Below are positions 9,585 through 19,992 of a stretch of 64,000 bases of DNA, in pieces. This stretch comes from Acanthosepion pharaonis (taxonomy: Eukaryota; Mollusca; Cephalopoda; Sepiida; Sepiidae): assembly GCA_903632075.3 (NCBI GenBank), contig CAHIKZ030000954.1, positions 2,143,501-2,207,500 of the forward strand, read 5' to 3'. Positions within the stretch are counted from its first letter, which is position 1. Each line of letters begins with the position of its first letter. Made by a program: the position numbers and the translations under genes. Under the pieces are notes generated by a model. It did no database searches and was not told the origin of the DNA. It was given only the letters and a program-made list of their open reading frames with translations.

Positions 9585-10330
9585 CCTTGACATGGAGAGC
9601 GGGAGGAGAACACACTACCTCCACGAACATTGTCACCTGTGAGAGTGGCCTTAACAATAGGATCAAAGTGACTCATACTGTGTACAGAACACTTTCACCT
9701 CAGGTCTTCAGCAATCACAGCCTCACTATAAACACCAAAATCCTGGTCCTTTGGGTTGTGGTCCTCTCCACCCTTATGTACACTTTTGAGGCCTGGACTT
9801 TGTATCATCAGGATGTCAAATGTCAAGAACAGTTGCAGCAAACAAAGCTCTGAAGAATCCTTCACATCAGTTGGGAAGACTACATCACCACCAAGGTTCT
9901 CTCTTGAACATCTTTCTCCTGTATTGAGTCTACCATCCTTCAACATCACCTTCACTGGACAGGTCACATGCCCAAAATGTATCCCACTCGACTCCCACAT
10001 ATCATCCTGTTTGGAGAACTCACCAGTGACAAGAGGCTACATGGAGGCCTAAAACGACACTTCAAGAATCAGTTGAAACATCCTTGACACAGGCCAACAT
10101 CGTGCCTGAGACCAGAGAAACAATGGCTGCAAATCGACCTTCCTGCAATAGGACCATGTGAGCAGATACCAAGACTTTCAAGTCCAATCATCAACATGAA
10201 GAGGATCTGCAATGTGCTATCAAGAGGGCCTGACTTACCCAGCTGTGTCCACCACCCACATTCCTCTGTGACTCCTGCTCATGACTCTTCAGGAGTAGGT
10301 TGGGCCTTCCATCTCTGTCAACAGAGGGGA
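9585..10330 (+). pseudogene. LINE reverse transcriptase C-terminus
   Basis: Frames in order read VVVLSTLMYTFEAWTLY, RILHISWEDYIT, HHLHWTGHMPKMYPTRLP and ILFGELTSDKRLHGGLKRHF, the thumb and C-terminal region of a common invertebrate LINE ORF2. Stops fall near 9850 and 9905 and there are several frameshifts. The palm with its catalytic aspartates is absent. Same general type as the fragment at 63600-64000, different from the jockey-like family at 2230. Confidence 0.75.
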
Positions 10331-10424
10331 GAAAGGAAATAAAGAAAGGGAGATGACAATCCTAATACGAGTGGGTGCTGATGACCTCCATGTATTGAAT
10401 AAAGTGTTTGATTCAAAGGGAGGC
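10331..10424. other. Short linker
   Basis: Tail between the LINE fragment and the SINE; nothing recognised. Confidence 0.3.
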
Positions 10425-10595
10425 ATAGTGGAGTAATGGATAGTGGCAGAGATTGAGGAATCAAAGAGCCAAGTTCAGATTCCAGTCAAATCCATTACAT
10501 TCATTTACATGCTAATACCCTTGGGAAAGGTATGAATCCTCCTCTTCTCTCCCCAACCCCAGCTATGAGTAAATAGCAGGACAGACCAGGTTCTA
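10425..10595 (+). repeat. tRNA-derived SINE, no 5S head
   Basis: Head with A-box-like AGTGGAGTAATGGATAGTGG and B-box-like AGTTCAGATTCC. The body (cttgggaaaggtatgaatcc, then ctatgagtaaatagcaggac) matches the bodies of the SINEs at 19341, 39028, 39560 and 63290. Confidence 0.75.
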
Positions 10596-10699
10596 TAGCC
10601 TTGGATAGCAACTAGTCTACCACAGAAAGAAATGGCAACCTCGTTGTCAGTCATGTATTGAAAGGTACATGATCGCCTCAGCATGTATCACGCATAGCA

Positions 10700-11060
10700 C
10701 ATAATTGACTGACTGTTGGGTTCAAAATTCCAATAAAAATTGCTGTTTATTAGAGACTCCTGAAGAAGGCCAGAGAATACATCAGGCAAAACATTGTGAG
10801 TATAACAACCAAGATGTCTATACTTCTCCAAATGGGAAAATAATAAATAAAAATAATAAATTCTCTAAATTTCTAGGATGAAGAGTTATTGTTATTTACA
10901 CAATTTATAATCAGACTATTGTTCTCATCTTTGTTGTTACAACCTTTTGGCAATTGTGCTCTCCAGTCATCATCAGGTAACACAGCAGCTAAGATGTTTT
11001 GATAATAACAACAAAGATGAGGTCAATCGTCTGAATATAAAATGTGTAAATACATAATAT
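10700..11060. repeat. Inverted pair of a dispersed 'gaagaaggc' repeat
   Basis: 10760-10830 reads cctgaagaaggccagagaat...acattgtgag. 10890-11045 holds inverse and direct copies of the motif aacaacaaagatgagg..aatagtctg.a. The same words recur in the tandem array at 28380-29090. Confidence 0.6.
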
Positions 11061-11682
11061 ATCATTAAACACAAATCCAGTAGAATGCAGTCTGTTGATT
11101 GTAGTGCATGTCAAATCAATTTGCACCTTCCAATCCTTTTGAATATCATTTTCTTTTAACCTTTATCACTTTGTATGTGACTTCATTTGCTGTACAAAAA
11201 GTTTATGTGGCAGACATATTGAACCAGAACCAGAGTCAAATGGCAGAAATGGTGAACAGGACTTGCCTTATTCGTGATGAAAGAGAGTTCGTCTTTGTCT
11301 GGCATGTAGGCCTTCGATTTGAGAGAAGGAGAGTATGTCGTTCCATCAAAAGAGATCCTTCTTCTTTGTTGTCCTACAAGAAATTGGTTCATTAGCACCT
11401 GTAGATAATAATAGTGTGGTTGGGTAGAATCGAGGGACATCCAGGTGTGTTAGTGCTCAATTCTGAGGTGCCCGGATGTCTAGTATGCCTATCATCTGGG
11501 CGAATGATTGGTGATTCCCCATTACAAGTAGACCATCATGGAGATGAGAGAGGTCTTCTGTAGGGGGACATCATACTATACGTACAATGAACGACAAAGT
11601 GGATATAGAGAAGAGAACAGCAGTAAATACCAAAAACCCTGTGTATTGGGTTTGAATCTGACAGTTGCTTTGATCCCTAAAT
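11061..11682. other. No gene recognised
   Basis: Two overlapping open frames (11108-11395 plus, 11183-11440 minus) have no family features. The plus frame is not preceded by a clear splice or start context. I do not call a gene. Confidence 0.35.
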
Positions 11683-12145
11683 TTTTCCTTTCTTTTCTTT
11701 CTCGTTTTCTTTTCTTTCTCGTTTTCTTTTCTTTCTCGTTTTCTTTTCTTTTTTGTTTTTCCTTTCCTTTTCTTTTTTGTTTTTCCTTTCCTTTTCTTTT
11801 TAGTTTTTCCTTTCCTTTTTTTCTCTTTTCTCTTGTTTTTTCTTTTTTCTCGTGTTTTCTTTCTTTTTTCTTCTATTTTCTTTTCTTTACTTTCTTTTTC
11901 TTCGTGTTTTCTTTCTTTTTTTCTCGTCTTTTCTTTCTTTCTTTTTTTCTCGTCTTTTCTTTCTTTCTTTTTTTCTCGTCTTTTCTTTCTTTCTTTCTTT
12001 CTCGTCTTTTCTTTCTTTCTTTCTCGTCTTTTCTTTCTTTTCTTTTCTTTTTTCTCGTCTTTTCTTTCTTTTCTTTTCTTTTTTCTCGTCTTTTCGCTTT
12101 CTTTTTTCTTTTGTTTTCCTTTCTTTTTTATTTTTTTTTCATTAA
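11683..12145 (+). repeat. Long polypyrimidine tract
   Basis: About 460 bp of T/C with recurring words tttcttttctttctcg and tctcgtcttttctttcttt. Almost no purines except the G of the CG steps. Long open frames of F, S and L across it are composition artefacts. Mirror-symmetric pyrimidine runs of this length could form H-DNA (inference). Confidence 0.95.
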
Positions 12146-12574
12146 TTTGTTAAGTTTGGCTTACCACATGTCAGTGGTGTAATATTGATCATTCCACTTA
12201 TCTGATTGTAATATTACTTTTCTTTATTTTCTGAGACACAGCCATGAGAAGACATTAGATATTGGAAAGTTGGAAGAGAAATAAATATGAAAAAAACAAA
12301 TGAGATTTACAAATATATTTACAAAAGAAAAAATATACATAGGTGTAACTTAAGGAGTCTGGAAACAAAGAAACTAGGCAGACAAAACATCCTTTACAAA
12401 TAGTAAATACACTAACAGCGCAATGCTTTCGAAACATATCTGGAAGATTAAAAACAAATCCCACTGAAAATATCTTGGAAAATAAGGAAAAAACATCCGC
12501 CTACAACAATTAATCTGTAAACTATGCCTAGAGGAAAAAAATGGCTATAATTACCTTTCCAGACCAAAACAAAC
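12146..12574. other. No gene seen
   Basis: AT-rich, no recognised repeat or coding sequence. Confidence 0.4.
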
Positions 12575-12985
12575 TACTGAATAAACAATCAGAAATCATC
12601 TTAAAATGCAGACACAAAAAAAAAATTTTGCTACATTACTTAATTGAAAACTGAAAACAAACAAGAATAAATAAAATAAACAAAAACAAGTAAAATAAAT
12701 TAATCCAAGCAAATAAGTAAATAAACTAAGTAAATAGTAAGCAAATTAACAAATCACAACTACCAAAATAACCAGTAAATTACCCACAATGCATCACTAA
12801 TCATCATATATGAAATGTCAAATGAAAATGCACATGATCTGAGGATTGCATTTAGCATGAAACAGATTGTCACCTCTGGGAGTTGACTTCAATGTGAACT
12901 TTTATATTTACATATGCTCTCTCATTGATATTGAGCACTTTATATCCATAAATATAGCATACCATAAAACTACATTTTTTCATAT
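12575..12985 (+). repeat. Dispersed repeat D, copy 2, with TA tail
   Basis: Collinear with 32370-32975: both start near ctaaataaacaatca, pass an (ata)n-rich middle and cccacaatgcatcact, and reach gcatgaaacaga and gatattgagcactttat. The copy ends in a (TA)n array at 12978-13003. Confidence 0.85.
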
Positions 12986-13003
12986 ATATATATATATATA
13001 TAT

Positions 13004-13817
13004 ATGGGGAGAAGAGAATGTTATATATAAACTCTCTATATATCTGACTAATGGTGGTTAAAAAATTCAGTACAAAATGTATCATAGAATTTTTCCATTT
13101 TGTCATCCAATTACCCACTATATGTGCACAAACACACACATACAGGTGTACATGCACTTATACATGCAAACGAAGAAGAAAAATCAACCTAACACTAATA
13201 AACAAAGCATATAAAATTTTTTTTTTAAACTTGATATAAAAAATAATGAATGTGACAAAACTGACAGGTATTTGCTGATACCTCCTGATGAGTGGACAAA
13301 CAATTACACAAAAATTTGTCTATAAAACTCTAAAGTTGCTGAATATAACATCAATTAGCTAAGTTAATATTTGTATTAATCCTTTACATATAATCTGGCT
13401 ATTTGTATTTTGGGGCATTGGCTAGCCAGTCCCTGTTGTGCAGATCTCTGCTCAGGCACATTTGCATTTGTTCAGCATCCACAGTGTCCACAAATGGTTT
13501 ATACTGTGAGCAGACATTGCAGTTTCAGAGAGAGAGAGAGAGAGAGAGAGATCATCATCTAGGATGATCAACAGTTTTTGTTTTTTAGTTTAATTTTTTT
13601 TTTTTTTTTTAACAAGGCCAGTACATTTAAAACGTCAGTTACAAGGACTTGTGACTTCATACTAGCAAAACTACTGACAGCTTCCAATTATTTCCATCCA
13701 CCCACTTTCACTCACAAGGCTTCAGTCAACCTCAAATGTATTTTTCAGGAATTTTCCAAAGGTACCATTATTCTCGGACCAATAGCATCACCTCCCTGAT
13801 AAATCAACCGCCAGCTG

Positions 13818-13820
<3 letters not shown>
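13004..13820. other. No gene seen; (GA)n at 13529-13551
   Basis: Contains CA-rich sequence near 13130, a (GA)n run at 13529-13551 and a T-tract near 13593-13610. No coding or RNA signal. Confidence 0.45.

Positions 13821-13855
<35 letters not shown>
13821..13855. repeat. (TA)n microsatellite
   Basis: Lies immediately 5' of repeat C copy 3. Confidence 0.95.
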
Positions 13856-13858
<3 letters not shown>

Positions 13859-13865
13859 GCATGCA

Positions 13866-14310
13866 AATGTCAGTGTCACTCTCTCACACTTTTTCAACTT
13901 TATTTCTATAGGCTGTAGCCCACTATATCATACCATTTTGGAATCAGGCTGACTTCACAGGCAAATTAAAAAAAAATTCCAGGCTGGATTCAGACCCGCA
14001 ATCCTAAAATTTTGAATTTCCAAGTTTTCATTACTGCAGTTGTTTTTGATGAATTTTTGTGCCAAATTTTTTTGGACAATAATTTTTCTAAGTTGGAAAT
14101 AAATTTGGGAATAATCAAAATTAATTGCAAAATCCAGCAAGAGTCACCCATGAAATAGAAATAATTGTACAGAAAGTAAGACATACATACCTCAATTTGT
14201 CGTTAAATGATGGCAAACAAATTATCATTGAACTTTTAAAAGGTAAGCTTAAATATTAATACAATACATAAATGTTCTGCAGTTTATTGTTGCCTATTGC
14301 ATCTACTCCT
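13866..14310 (+). repeat. Dispersed repeat C, longest plus-strand copy
   Basis: Collinear with 3866-4200 in its first two-thirds and with the reverse complement of 52120-52522 throughout its 3' half (ggaaataaatttgggaataa, gtcacccatgaaata, ttgaacttttaaaaggtaag). No open frame of note. The ~440-bp copy is the best template in the window for this family. Confidence 0.85.
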
Positions 14311-14374
14311 CCTTACCTATTATGATAAAGGCCCAATCAAGAACCCTCCACAGAAGCTGGCTTAAATGTCACCT

Positions 14375-14395
14375 GATAGGGTGGCTCTTAAGCTA

Positions 14396-14439
<44 letters not shown>
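14375..14439 (+). repeat. GT/TA microsatellite with shared flank
   Basis: Same flank-plus-array arrangement as 1116-1190. Confidence 0.7.
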
Positions 14440-14440
<1 letters not shown>

Positions 14441-14441
<1 letters not shown>

Positions 14442-14752
14442 GAATTGGATTAAATCCAACATATTGTTATTTTTAATTTATTTTGTTTAAACATTATTTT
14501 TGATAGATACTCATATTTGAGTAGAAGCTCTGTTTTTTAATTAAACAGTATTTTATATTCAATTACATCTAGCAGCCTGAATATTCGAGAAATATGCATC
14601 CTCCAGCAGGATTCGAACCTGCATCCTTATTGGGGGACTGTCATTGGATCTGACATGCCTAACTACTCAGCCATGTAGGACTTACAGTCAAAAAAAAACA
14701 TCTAAACACAATAAATTAAAAATAACAATATGTTGAATTTAATCTATTTCCT
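14441..14752 (-). mobile_element. tRNA-containing element with ~55-bp terminal inverted repeats
   Basis: The left end (ggaattggattaaatccaac...) and the reverse complement of the right end (ggaaatagattaaattcaac...) agree at about 85% over ~55 bp. Between them, on the minus strand, sits a tRNA-like module (14599-14680) followed by a body (gatgcatatttctc, atattcaggc, aaacagagct, agtatctat) matching the body downstream of the tRNA-like module of 8578-9093. I see no clear target duplication. Confidence 0.7.
14599..14680 (-). ncRNA. tRNA-like module (SINE-type promoter)
   Basis: 82 nt, the same length as the module at 8876-8957. Acceptor TCCTACA/TGGAGGA pairs 6 of 7. The T arm GCAGG-TTCGAAT-CCTGC is perfect. 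A-box-like ATGGCTGAGTAGTTAGG and a good B box GGTTCGAATCC are present. Long variable-arm layout. No evidence that it is a working tRNA gene. Confidence 0.65.
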
Positions 14753-14887
14753 AAAAATAAATTGTCTTTGTTTATGTTAGTGTTTATATTACAATACAGA
14801 GCAAATATGGATATTTTGAGAATCGGCAGAGTGTGTGTTCAAAAGGCACTATTCAGGCTTTGTTTGACCATAAATCGTATGTGGGCA

Positions 14888-14965
14888 AGTGGTTAGGCAC
14901 ATCAGATCTAAAGATTCCAAAGTCATCTGGATGCCATGGTTGAAACCAATGGCTATTTTATTGAA
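14888..14965 (+). ncRNA. Degenerate tRNA-like sequence
   Basis: Contains A-box-like TGGGCAAGTGGTTAGGC, the word catcagat shared in degenerate form with the two modules above, and a weak B box TGGTTGAAACC. Probably a decayed member of the same family. Confidence 0.4.
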
Positions 14966-15094
14966 TAAATTTACTCTTTAGCATTTAAAGATATTGTAAT
15001 TTTGGTAAGTATATCTGGTAAAATGAGATGTCAGTGTTATTTTTATTTTTGCATAATTTAGACAATTTATCCATCACACCCTGTATGTACATTA

Positions 15095-15131
15095 TATACA
15101 CACACACACAGACACACACACATATACATAC

Positions 15132-15206
<75 letters not shown>

Positions 15207-15212
15207 CATACA
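15095..15212. repeat. Compound (CA)n/(TA)n microsatellite
   Basis: Alternating CA and TA blocks from 15095, with pure TA at about 15164-15200. Confidence 0.95.
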
Positions 15213-15439
15213 CACAAAAAGCAAACACACTTCTAGATATTTAACTAAACATCAGAATCCCTTTTTAGTTGAACCAACAACTTTTCATCACCCCTCACAG
15301 TTTTTATTAAAGACAAATATTTACTTCTAGGCTATGATCTTTCATCAAAGAAATTTGTGTACTTCAATGTATTAAACAATTAATAAACACTAGCTTGATT
15401 TACATATTATAAACAACTTTTGATGTGTTTTAAGTGGCT

Positions 15440-15900
15440 TGCAAATGACATCAATACTATAAAAACATGACTTGTAACAACATGATTTGTAACATTCTAA
15501 ACATTAAACATTTGCCTTCTCTTATGGGCCATGTCCGTTCAGGACGTAGGCAATCGTGGTCCTCCACATTTTCCTTTTTGTAGTTCTTAATAAGTTTTGT
15601 CTTTTTGGTATTTCCCCCAAACCCTGTTCTGCAATCCAAGTTCTGTGCATCAAGTATATTACATACTGCTTTCCTCTATCTCTGAATCTGTCCTGTGAGT
15701 ATCATATTTTCCAAACCCTCTTTCCTCGTTACATGCCTCAGAAATTTCAATTGCCTTTTCCTGTTGTTAAGTACAAGTTTCCGTTTTGCTTCCATTCTCT
15801 TCAAAACCTTGTCGCTGCTCACATGTTCCACCCATGGTATTCTCAGCATCTTTCTGTAGAACCACATTTCCTCTGCTTCAAATCTCTTCTTCATCTTTGA
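15440..15900 (-). pseudogene. RTE-like LINE reverse transcriptase C-terminus
   Basis: Minus frame 15894-15676 reads EAEEMWFYRKMLRIPWVEHV, then LKRMEAKRKL and RQLKFLRHVTRKEGLENM, the post-palm region of the RTE-like family. A stop follows and 15639-15457 continues in the same sense (DCRTGFGG, PIREGKCL). A shorter related piece on the plus strand is at 49672-49800. Confidence 0.8.
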
Positions 15901-15989
15901 GGAGATTATACAGCATATAGGAGGAGAGGTGGTTACTTGAATTTCAAAACTGTAACGTGTAAATACCTATTTTCAAAAATGACCAGTGA

Positions 15990-16230
15990 TAGTTGAAAGT
16001 GTTGAATAATATTGAATATTGCTGCCACATCTGGTCTGGTGCTTCTGCTATGTATTTAGAGTCTTAATAAAATACAAAAAAAATATCCTCAATGTTATTA
16101 AACTTGGCATCTAGGTTTCAGTCACTTTCTCACCACTGTAATATAATTTACCTGTACGTTTTCTATAAATACTTTCATAGTAATTGTTCTGATGAACATT
16201 TTTCTATGGTAGAGGTTTAAAGGGAGATAA
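15990..16230 (+). repeat. Jockey-like LINE fragment
   Basis: Matches the C-terminal coding region of the 2230 family: ttgctgccacatctggtctggtgct, then cagtcactttctcacc and ttctataaatactttcat. 5' and 3' truncated. Confidence 0.75.
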
Positions 16231-16320
16231 CTGCAGAATCGAAATCAGAACAATGCCATTGATAACTCTCTCTTCCAATTTGCAGACTCTAGTTACTATA
16301 TTCTTTATACTTGATATAAA
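16205..16320 (+). repeat. Dispersed repeat F, copy 1
   Basis: gataactgc.gaat..gaaatcagaacaa and ttgataactctctc.tccaatt are shared with 36355-36465 in the same orientation. Confidence 0.65.
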
Positions 16321-16989
16321 AAGTATCACAATTATAAAATCAGTCAGTAATAATTTAGAACTATTTATATTGGAACTCATGCATGTAATTCCAAGTAATC
16401 CATAAAAATATTTTAAATTTTGAAATCATATTTATTTTTGACTTGTGATTTTTTTTTTAAACTGTTTCTAAATTTTTATCTTTCAATCATTCTACTTCAC
16501 CTGCTATCCTCTTCTGCTGCACCATTTGGGAACCACTGTCTTAGAGGTATCTCATACTTGCAAAAGCCCCTAGTAGGCATTTAGGGGCATCTATTACTTT
16601 TTCTGGTACTGAAAACTAAAAATGACTAAATTTATCCCCTTGGCCTCAATCTATGACACTGCTATTGAGCTGCACTGCATATCTTTTTTCGGAAATAGTC
16701 TTTTTTTTTTATATTGCAATGTCCCTTCAGAGCATAGTTGATCTTGACTCTCCACAGATTGCTTTTTTTTATTATCTGTGAATTGCCAAGCACTTTTGCA
16801 AAATATAATCAAGTAGTTTCCCATTGGCTTCCCCATGGTTTGGAATTCAGAATAATTCCTTCTCTTAGACAAAGTGAAACCAAGTCTACAAAACCCAGTT
16901 ACCTCTACTATTTAACCCCTATCTGGATGAGAAGAGATATGTCTTTCCCAAGAGCATTTGCATGAAAGTGAACACAATATACTATACTA
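16321..16989. other. No gene seen; possible hAT-like terminus near 16505
   Basis: The words tttgggaaccactg near 16506-16520 and cattcccaaactttttttc near 36248 look like opposite ends of hAT-type non-autonomous elements, but I cannot define an element. 16965-17035 resembles a minus-strand tRNA-like SINE end (aggatttaaactc). Confidence 0.3.
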
Positions 16990-18290
16990 GGATTTAAACT
17001 CAGCTTGCTGGTTCCACTTTCTACACTCTTGTTGCACTACTCTCACATGTTTCATTGAATAGATTAAAAAATATAATGTCTCACTCAGGACTTGCTTATA
17101 CTCATCAGCAGTAATCTTTTTTCTGTATCTTCCAGGTAAGCAACTTGTGTTCTTAGTTATATGGTTGTTAAAGCATCTTTTCCATTTGCCTTTGGTGGCT
17201 CCTATATAATATTTGGTCTCACCAACAGCATTCCTTGCTAAACACATTCTGTTTCATGGACATTCCTCTTTTATTCTGCAATTACATCTGCAGGCTTCTC
17301 TGATATCACACCCCACCCTTATTTTTCTATAATGGTTTATTATAATTTTTCTTTAGTTGGTGCAACTACAGGTTTCCTTCAAATTGTTTATGTTGAATAA
17401 CTTTTTCAATTTTGGTGAATTGATGAAATGTTTAACAAGTTAGAAACATTTCTGCCATGTTATTTTTAACATTAATATTTAGGATTGTAAACCATGGGAT
17501 TTTCCGTTTTCTATTCTTGTTAATATTATTTTTTTCATTTTCTCATAATTCTCACTACTACATGCCCCCTCCCACTCAAATTTTAAGCAAGCATTGTGTT
17601 TACTCACATTTAATGCCTTTTGAAATGCTATGGCTTCATCATTGAAAATATCTGTATTGGAGGAGTTTGCATACAGTCATCCCTGTAAAGATTGTCTGAA
17701 TAAGCTTTTGGTGGATAGTTGGATTCAGTACTAACATACCTGAGGGCATTTAGTTTCTTAATAAAATGTCTGAACAACCCTGTTCTTAGATTAAGTGTGA
17801 CATCCAAAACATTAACATCCATCATATTACTTTTATTATTATATCCATTTCCCTGGTGGCTTGTATTTCTTAGTGCTATAATTCTATCATCTCAGTACAG
17901 GTTATAAATGTTTAAAAGTTTGCTCTGCTGGCATAACAAGTAAACACCCACCAATTCACAGGTCTCTGCAGAGTCATATACCTCCATTGCAATGTCAAAG
18001 TTTAGATCCAATTTTTTGTCCATACTCCCCCTTCATGAAATAACACTAATTTTTGGGAGTGTATTAAAATTTCTGTTTTTTCTTGTGTTATATTGCAAAA
18101 CTGGCCAGTCAATTCTAACATATCTTTCATTAATTTTTTGTAATTGGTCAAATAATGTTGAATTGTCTTAAAACATTTTTCAGTAAAATCTATTTCTCAA
18201 GTATGCCAACTATTATTGCTCTTTTTAGTATTGATGGGGGTTCCTTCCTCATCTTTTGTCTAAAGTTGTGTGGAACATCAACATCTTAAT
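16990..18290 (-). pseudogene. Penelope-like element: RT and GIY-YIG remnant
   Basis: Read from 18290 down. 18230-17960 holds frames such as QILIHSQKLVLFH-type sequence of the RT. Near 17880-17900 the catalytic box reads Y-stop-DD in place of YxDD. 17825-17628 reads VNVLDVTLNLRTGLFR and ALRYVSTESNYPPKA, the conserved block after the palm. 17490-17260 holds the cysteine-containing linker. 17247-16987 reads KYYIGATKGKWKRCFNNHI, the GIY-YIG endonuclease start. The order RT, linker, GIY-YIG is that of endonuclease-bearing Penelope-like elements. Stops and frameshifts throughout. Confidence 0.8.
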
Positions 18291-19320
18291 TATGACTGAC
18301 TTTGTTCACATGGATGCCAAATATAAATATACATCTATTTTTAGAAATAGTGAAATTTGGGTTTTCTTGTTATTATTTCTTGTTAGTATTTTCTTATATT
18401 CTGGTTGTGAAAGCTTTCTGGTTGGGTGATCAAAATATGGCTTTGTAGCCTGCAATTCTGGTTATGCATCTATTTTTAGAGATGTTGAAATTTTGGTCTT
18501 CTTGTTATTTATTTTTATTTATTTATTTCTCAATCACTACAAATTCATTTCAAGAAGTCATACAGGATTTATCAAGAAAGTATTGCACCATTTATTTCTT
18601 AGTTGCATTTTACTGCATCTTTTAATCACACCATCATTATATGGCCATGAATAAACAACTCAGAAACATTCTTAGTCAGGATTTGAAAGAATATGTGTAA
18701 ATATTTAGCAGAAAAATGCTCAGCTCTGTTTGAATGTGTTACTTAAAAATTTTAAATTTTCTAATAATTTCATAACTATACAAACATAAAAGTTGAAACT
18801 TTGCCAGTTTGATGTTTTAAATGCTGGATAATTTTTAACTTTCTCTATAAATTATAAGTTAATTAAATTTTATTTTAAGTTGGTATCCACCTGGCAGGGA
18901 TATTGTATCTTATTTAAAATTTTCAATAAAAAGTGTTTTTTATTTTGTCTGAAACTGATTAATTAATAGAATATGTTCTAATAGAGTATAATTTGAATCT
19001 AATTTGTTTTATCAAATCTTAATTTATACAGATTTTTAAAGGGTTTCTTTGCAAACACTGGATGTTAATCTCTGACTACTGACATTCTCTTTCTTCCTGA
19101 TTTTCAATGTACAGATTGAAACGGACAAAATCAAAGTAAATTAAGAAGTGCACATTTCAGTATCTAATTTTTTCCCTACTACCAGAAACAGAAAGGTGAA
19201 GGAGTAATGGTAAAATCAGTGGGTAACAATAAGAAAAACTAGAACACATTTAAAGATGCTCAAATTCAATAAATGCTAAAATACCATCACAATCTTGGTT
19301 TCATCTTTGTAATAATATGG
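18291..19320. other. AT-rich sequence, possible N-terminal part of the Penelope-like element
   Basis: Two related stretches (cacatctatttttagaaata near 18330 and atgcatctatttttagagat near 18470) suggest local duplication. Nothing else is recognised. Confidence 0.3.
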
Positions 19321-19340
19321 GTCTTGCTCCTTCCTTGTCA

Positions 19341-19736
19341 GTCTTGGGCTATATCACCTTGAAACATCAATTCTCATGTGATCAAAGTTAAGCAATGTTG
19401 AGACTGGTCTGTACCTAGATAGATGATCTCTTAGGAATACCAGGTGCTGCAAGCTTGGGTGTGTGGGTGGTGTAGTTGATAACACCTTGGAATGAGAAAT
19501 TGAAGACTGGAGTTCAAAATCTGGTCAGGATTGTTATATTTACTTGGGAAAGATATGAACCTACCTCTTCTTCCCCTTGCTATGGGTTAAATAGCAGGAC
19601 TTGTATTAGAAAATTGTTATTACCCCCCAAAAAAATATTTTAGGACTTCAACAGACTAAGTTTATGTTTACGTCAGTCAATGTTGTATGAAAACCTTTCC
19701 CCAAAAATTGTTCTTGATATGTTAAAATGTATATAT

Positions 19737-19782
<46 letters not shown>

Positions 19783-19857
19783 CAATTCCAAGACTTGTTT
19801 CAGCATTAAATAACTTGGAAAAGGTTGATAAGCCATAAAAAATCAAATCAGTCAATC
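19341..19857 (+). repeat. Chimeric 5S rRNA/tRNA SINE, copy 1
   Basis: 19341-19456 aligns end to end with metazoan 5S rRNA (gtcttgggctatatcacctt, aagttaagcaatgttgag, ctgtacctagatagatgat, taccaggtgctgcaagctt) with point changes. 19457-19528 follows directly with a tRNA-like head (A-box-like GGTGGTGTAGTTGATAAC, B-box-like GAGTTCAAAATC). A body (cttgggaaagatatgaacc, ctatgggttaaatagcagga) and a tail (cattaaataacttg.aaa.ggttgataagcca) complete it. A (TA)n array at 19743-19780 interrupts the tail. Three tail blocks match the copies at 39028 and 63290. Confidence 0.85.
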
Positions 19858-19865
19858 TGTTACCT

Positions 19866-19927
19866 TGTCTGCCAAAACACCTGCTAGGTGGCGCTGTTCA
19901 CAGTGCCACCTAGCAGGTGTTTTGCAG

Positions 19928-19930
<3 letters not shown>
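19866..19930. repeat. 65-nt near-perfect palindrome
   Basis: Arms of about 31 nt (TGTCTGCCAAAACACCTGCT.../...AGCAGGTGTTTTGCAGACA) pair with one mismatch and one bulge around a 1-3 nt loop. It is more G+C-rich than its setting and lies between a SINE tail and a TA array. Could be a minimal MITE or a remnant of two abutting inverted termini. Confidence 0.92.

Positions 19931-19931
<1 letters not shown>

Positions 19932-19983
<52 letters not shown>
19932..19983. repeat. (TA)n microsatellite
   Basis: About 52 bp of TA directly 3' of the palindrome. Confidence 0.95.

Positions 19984-19992
<9 letters not shown>

Noticed and set aside
11538..12182. 214-codon F/S/L-rich frame that looks like a membrane protein
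   Set aside because: It lies entirely over the polypyrimidine tract; three overlapping frames are equally open, so composition explains it.
16505..16520. hAT-type terminus tttgggaaccactg
   Set aside because: A single end without partner; insufficient to define an element.
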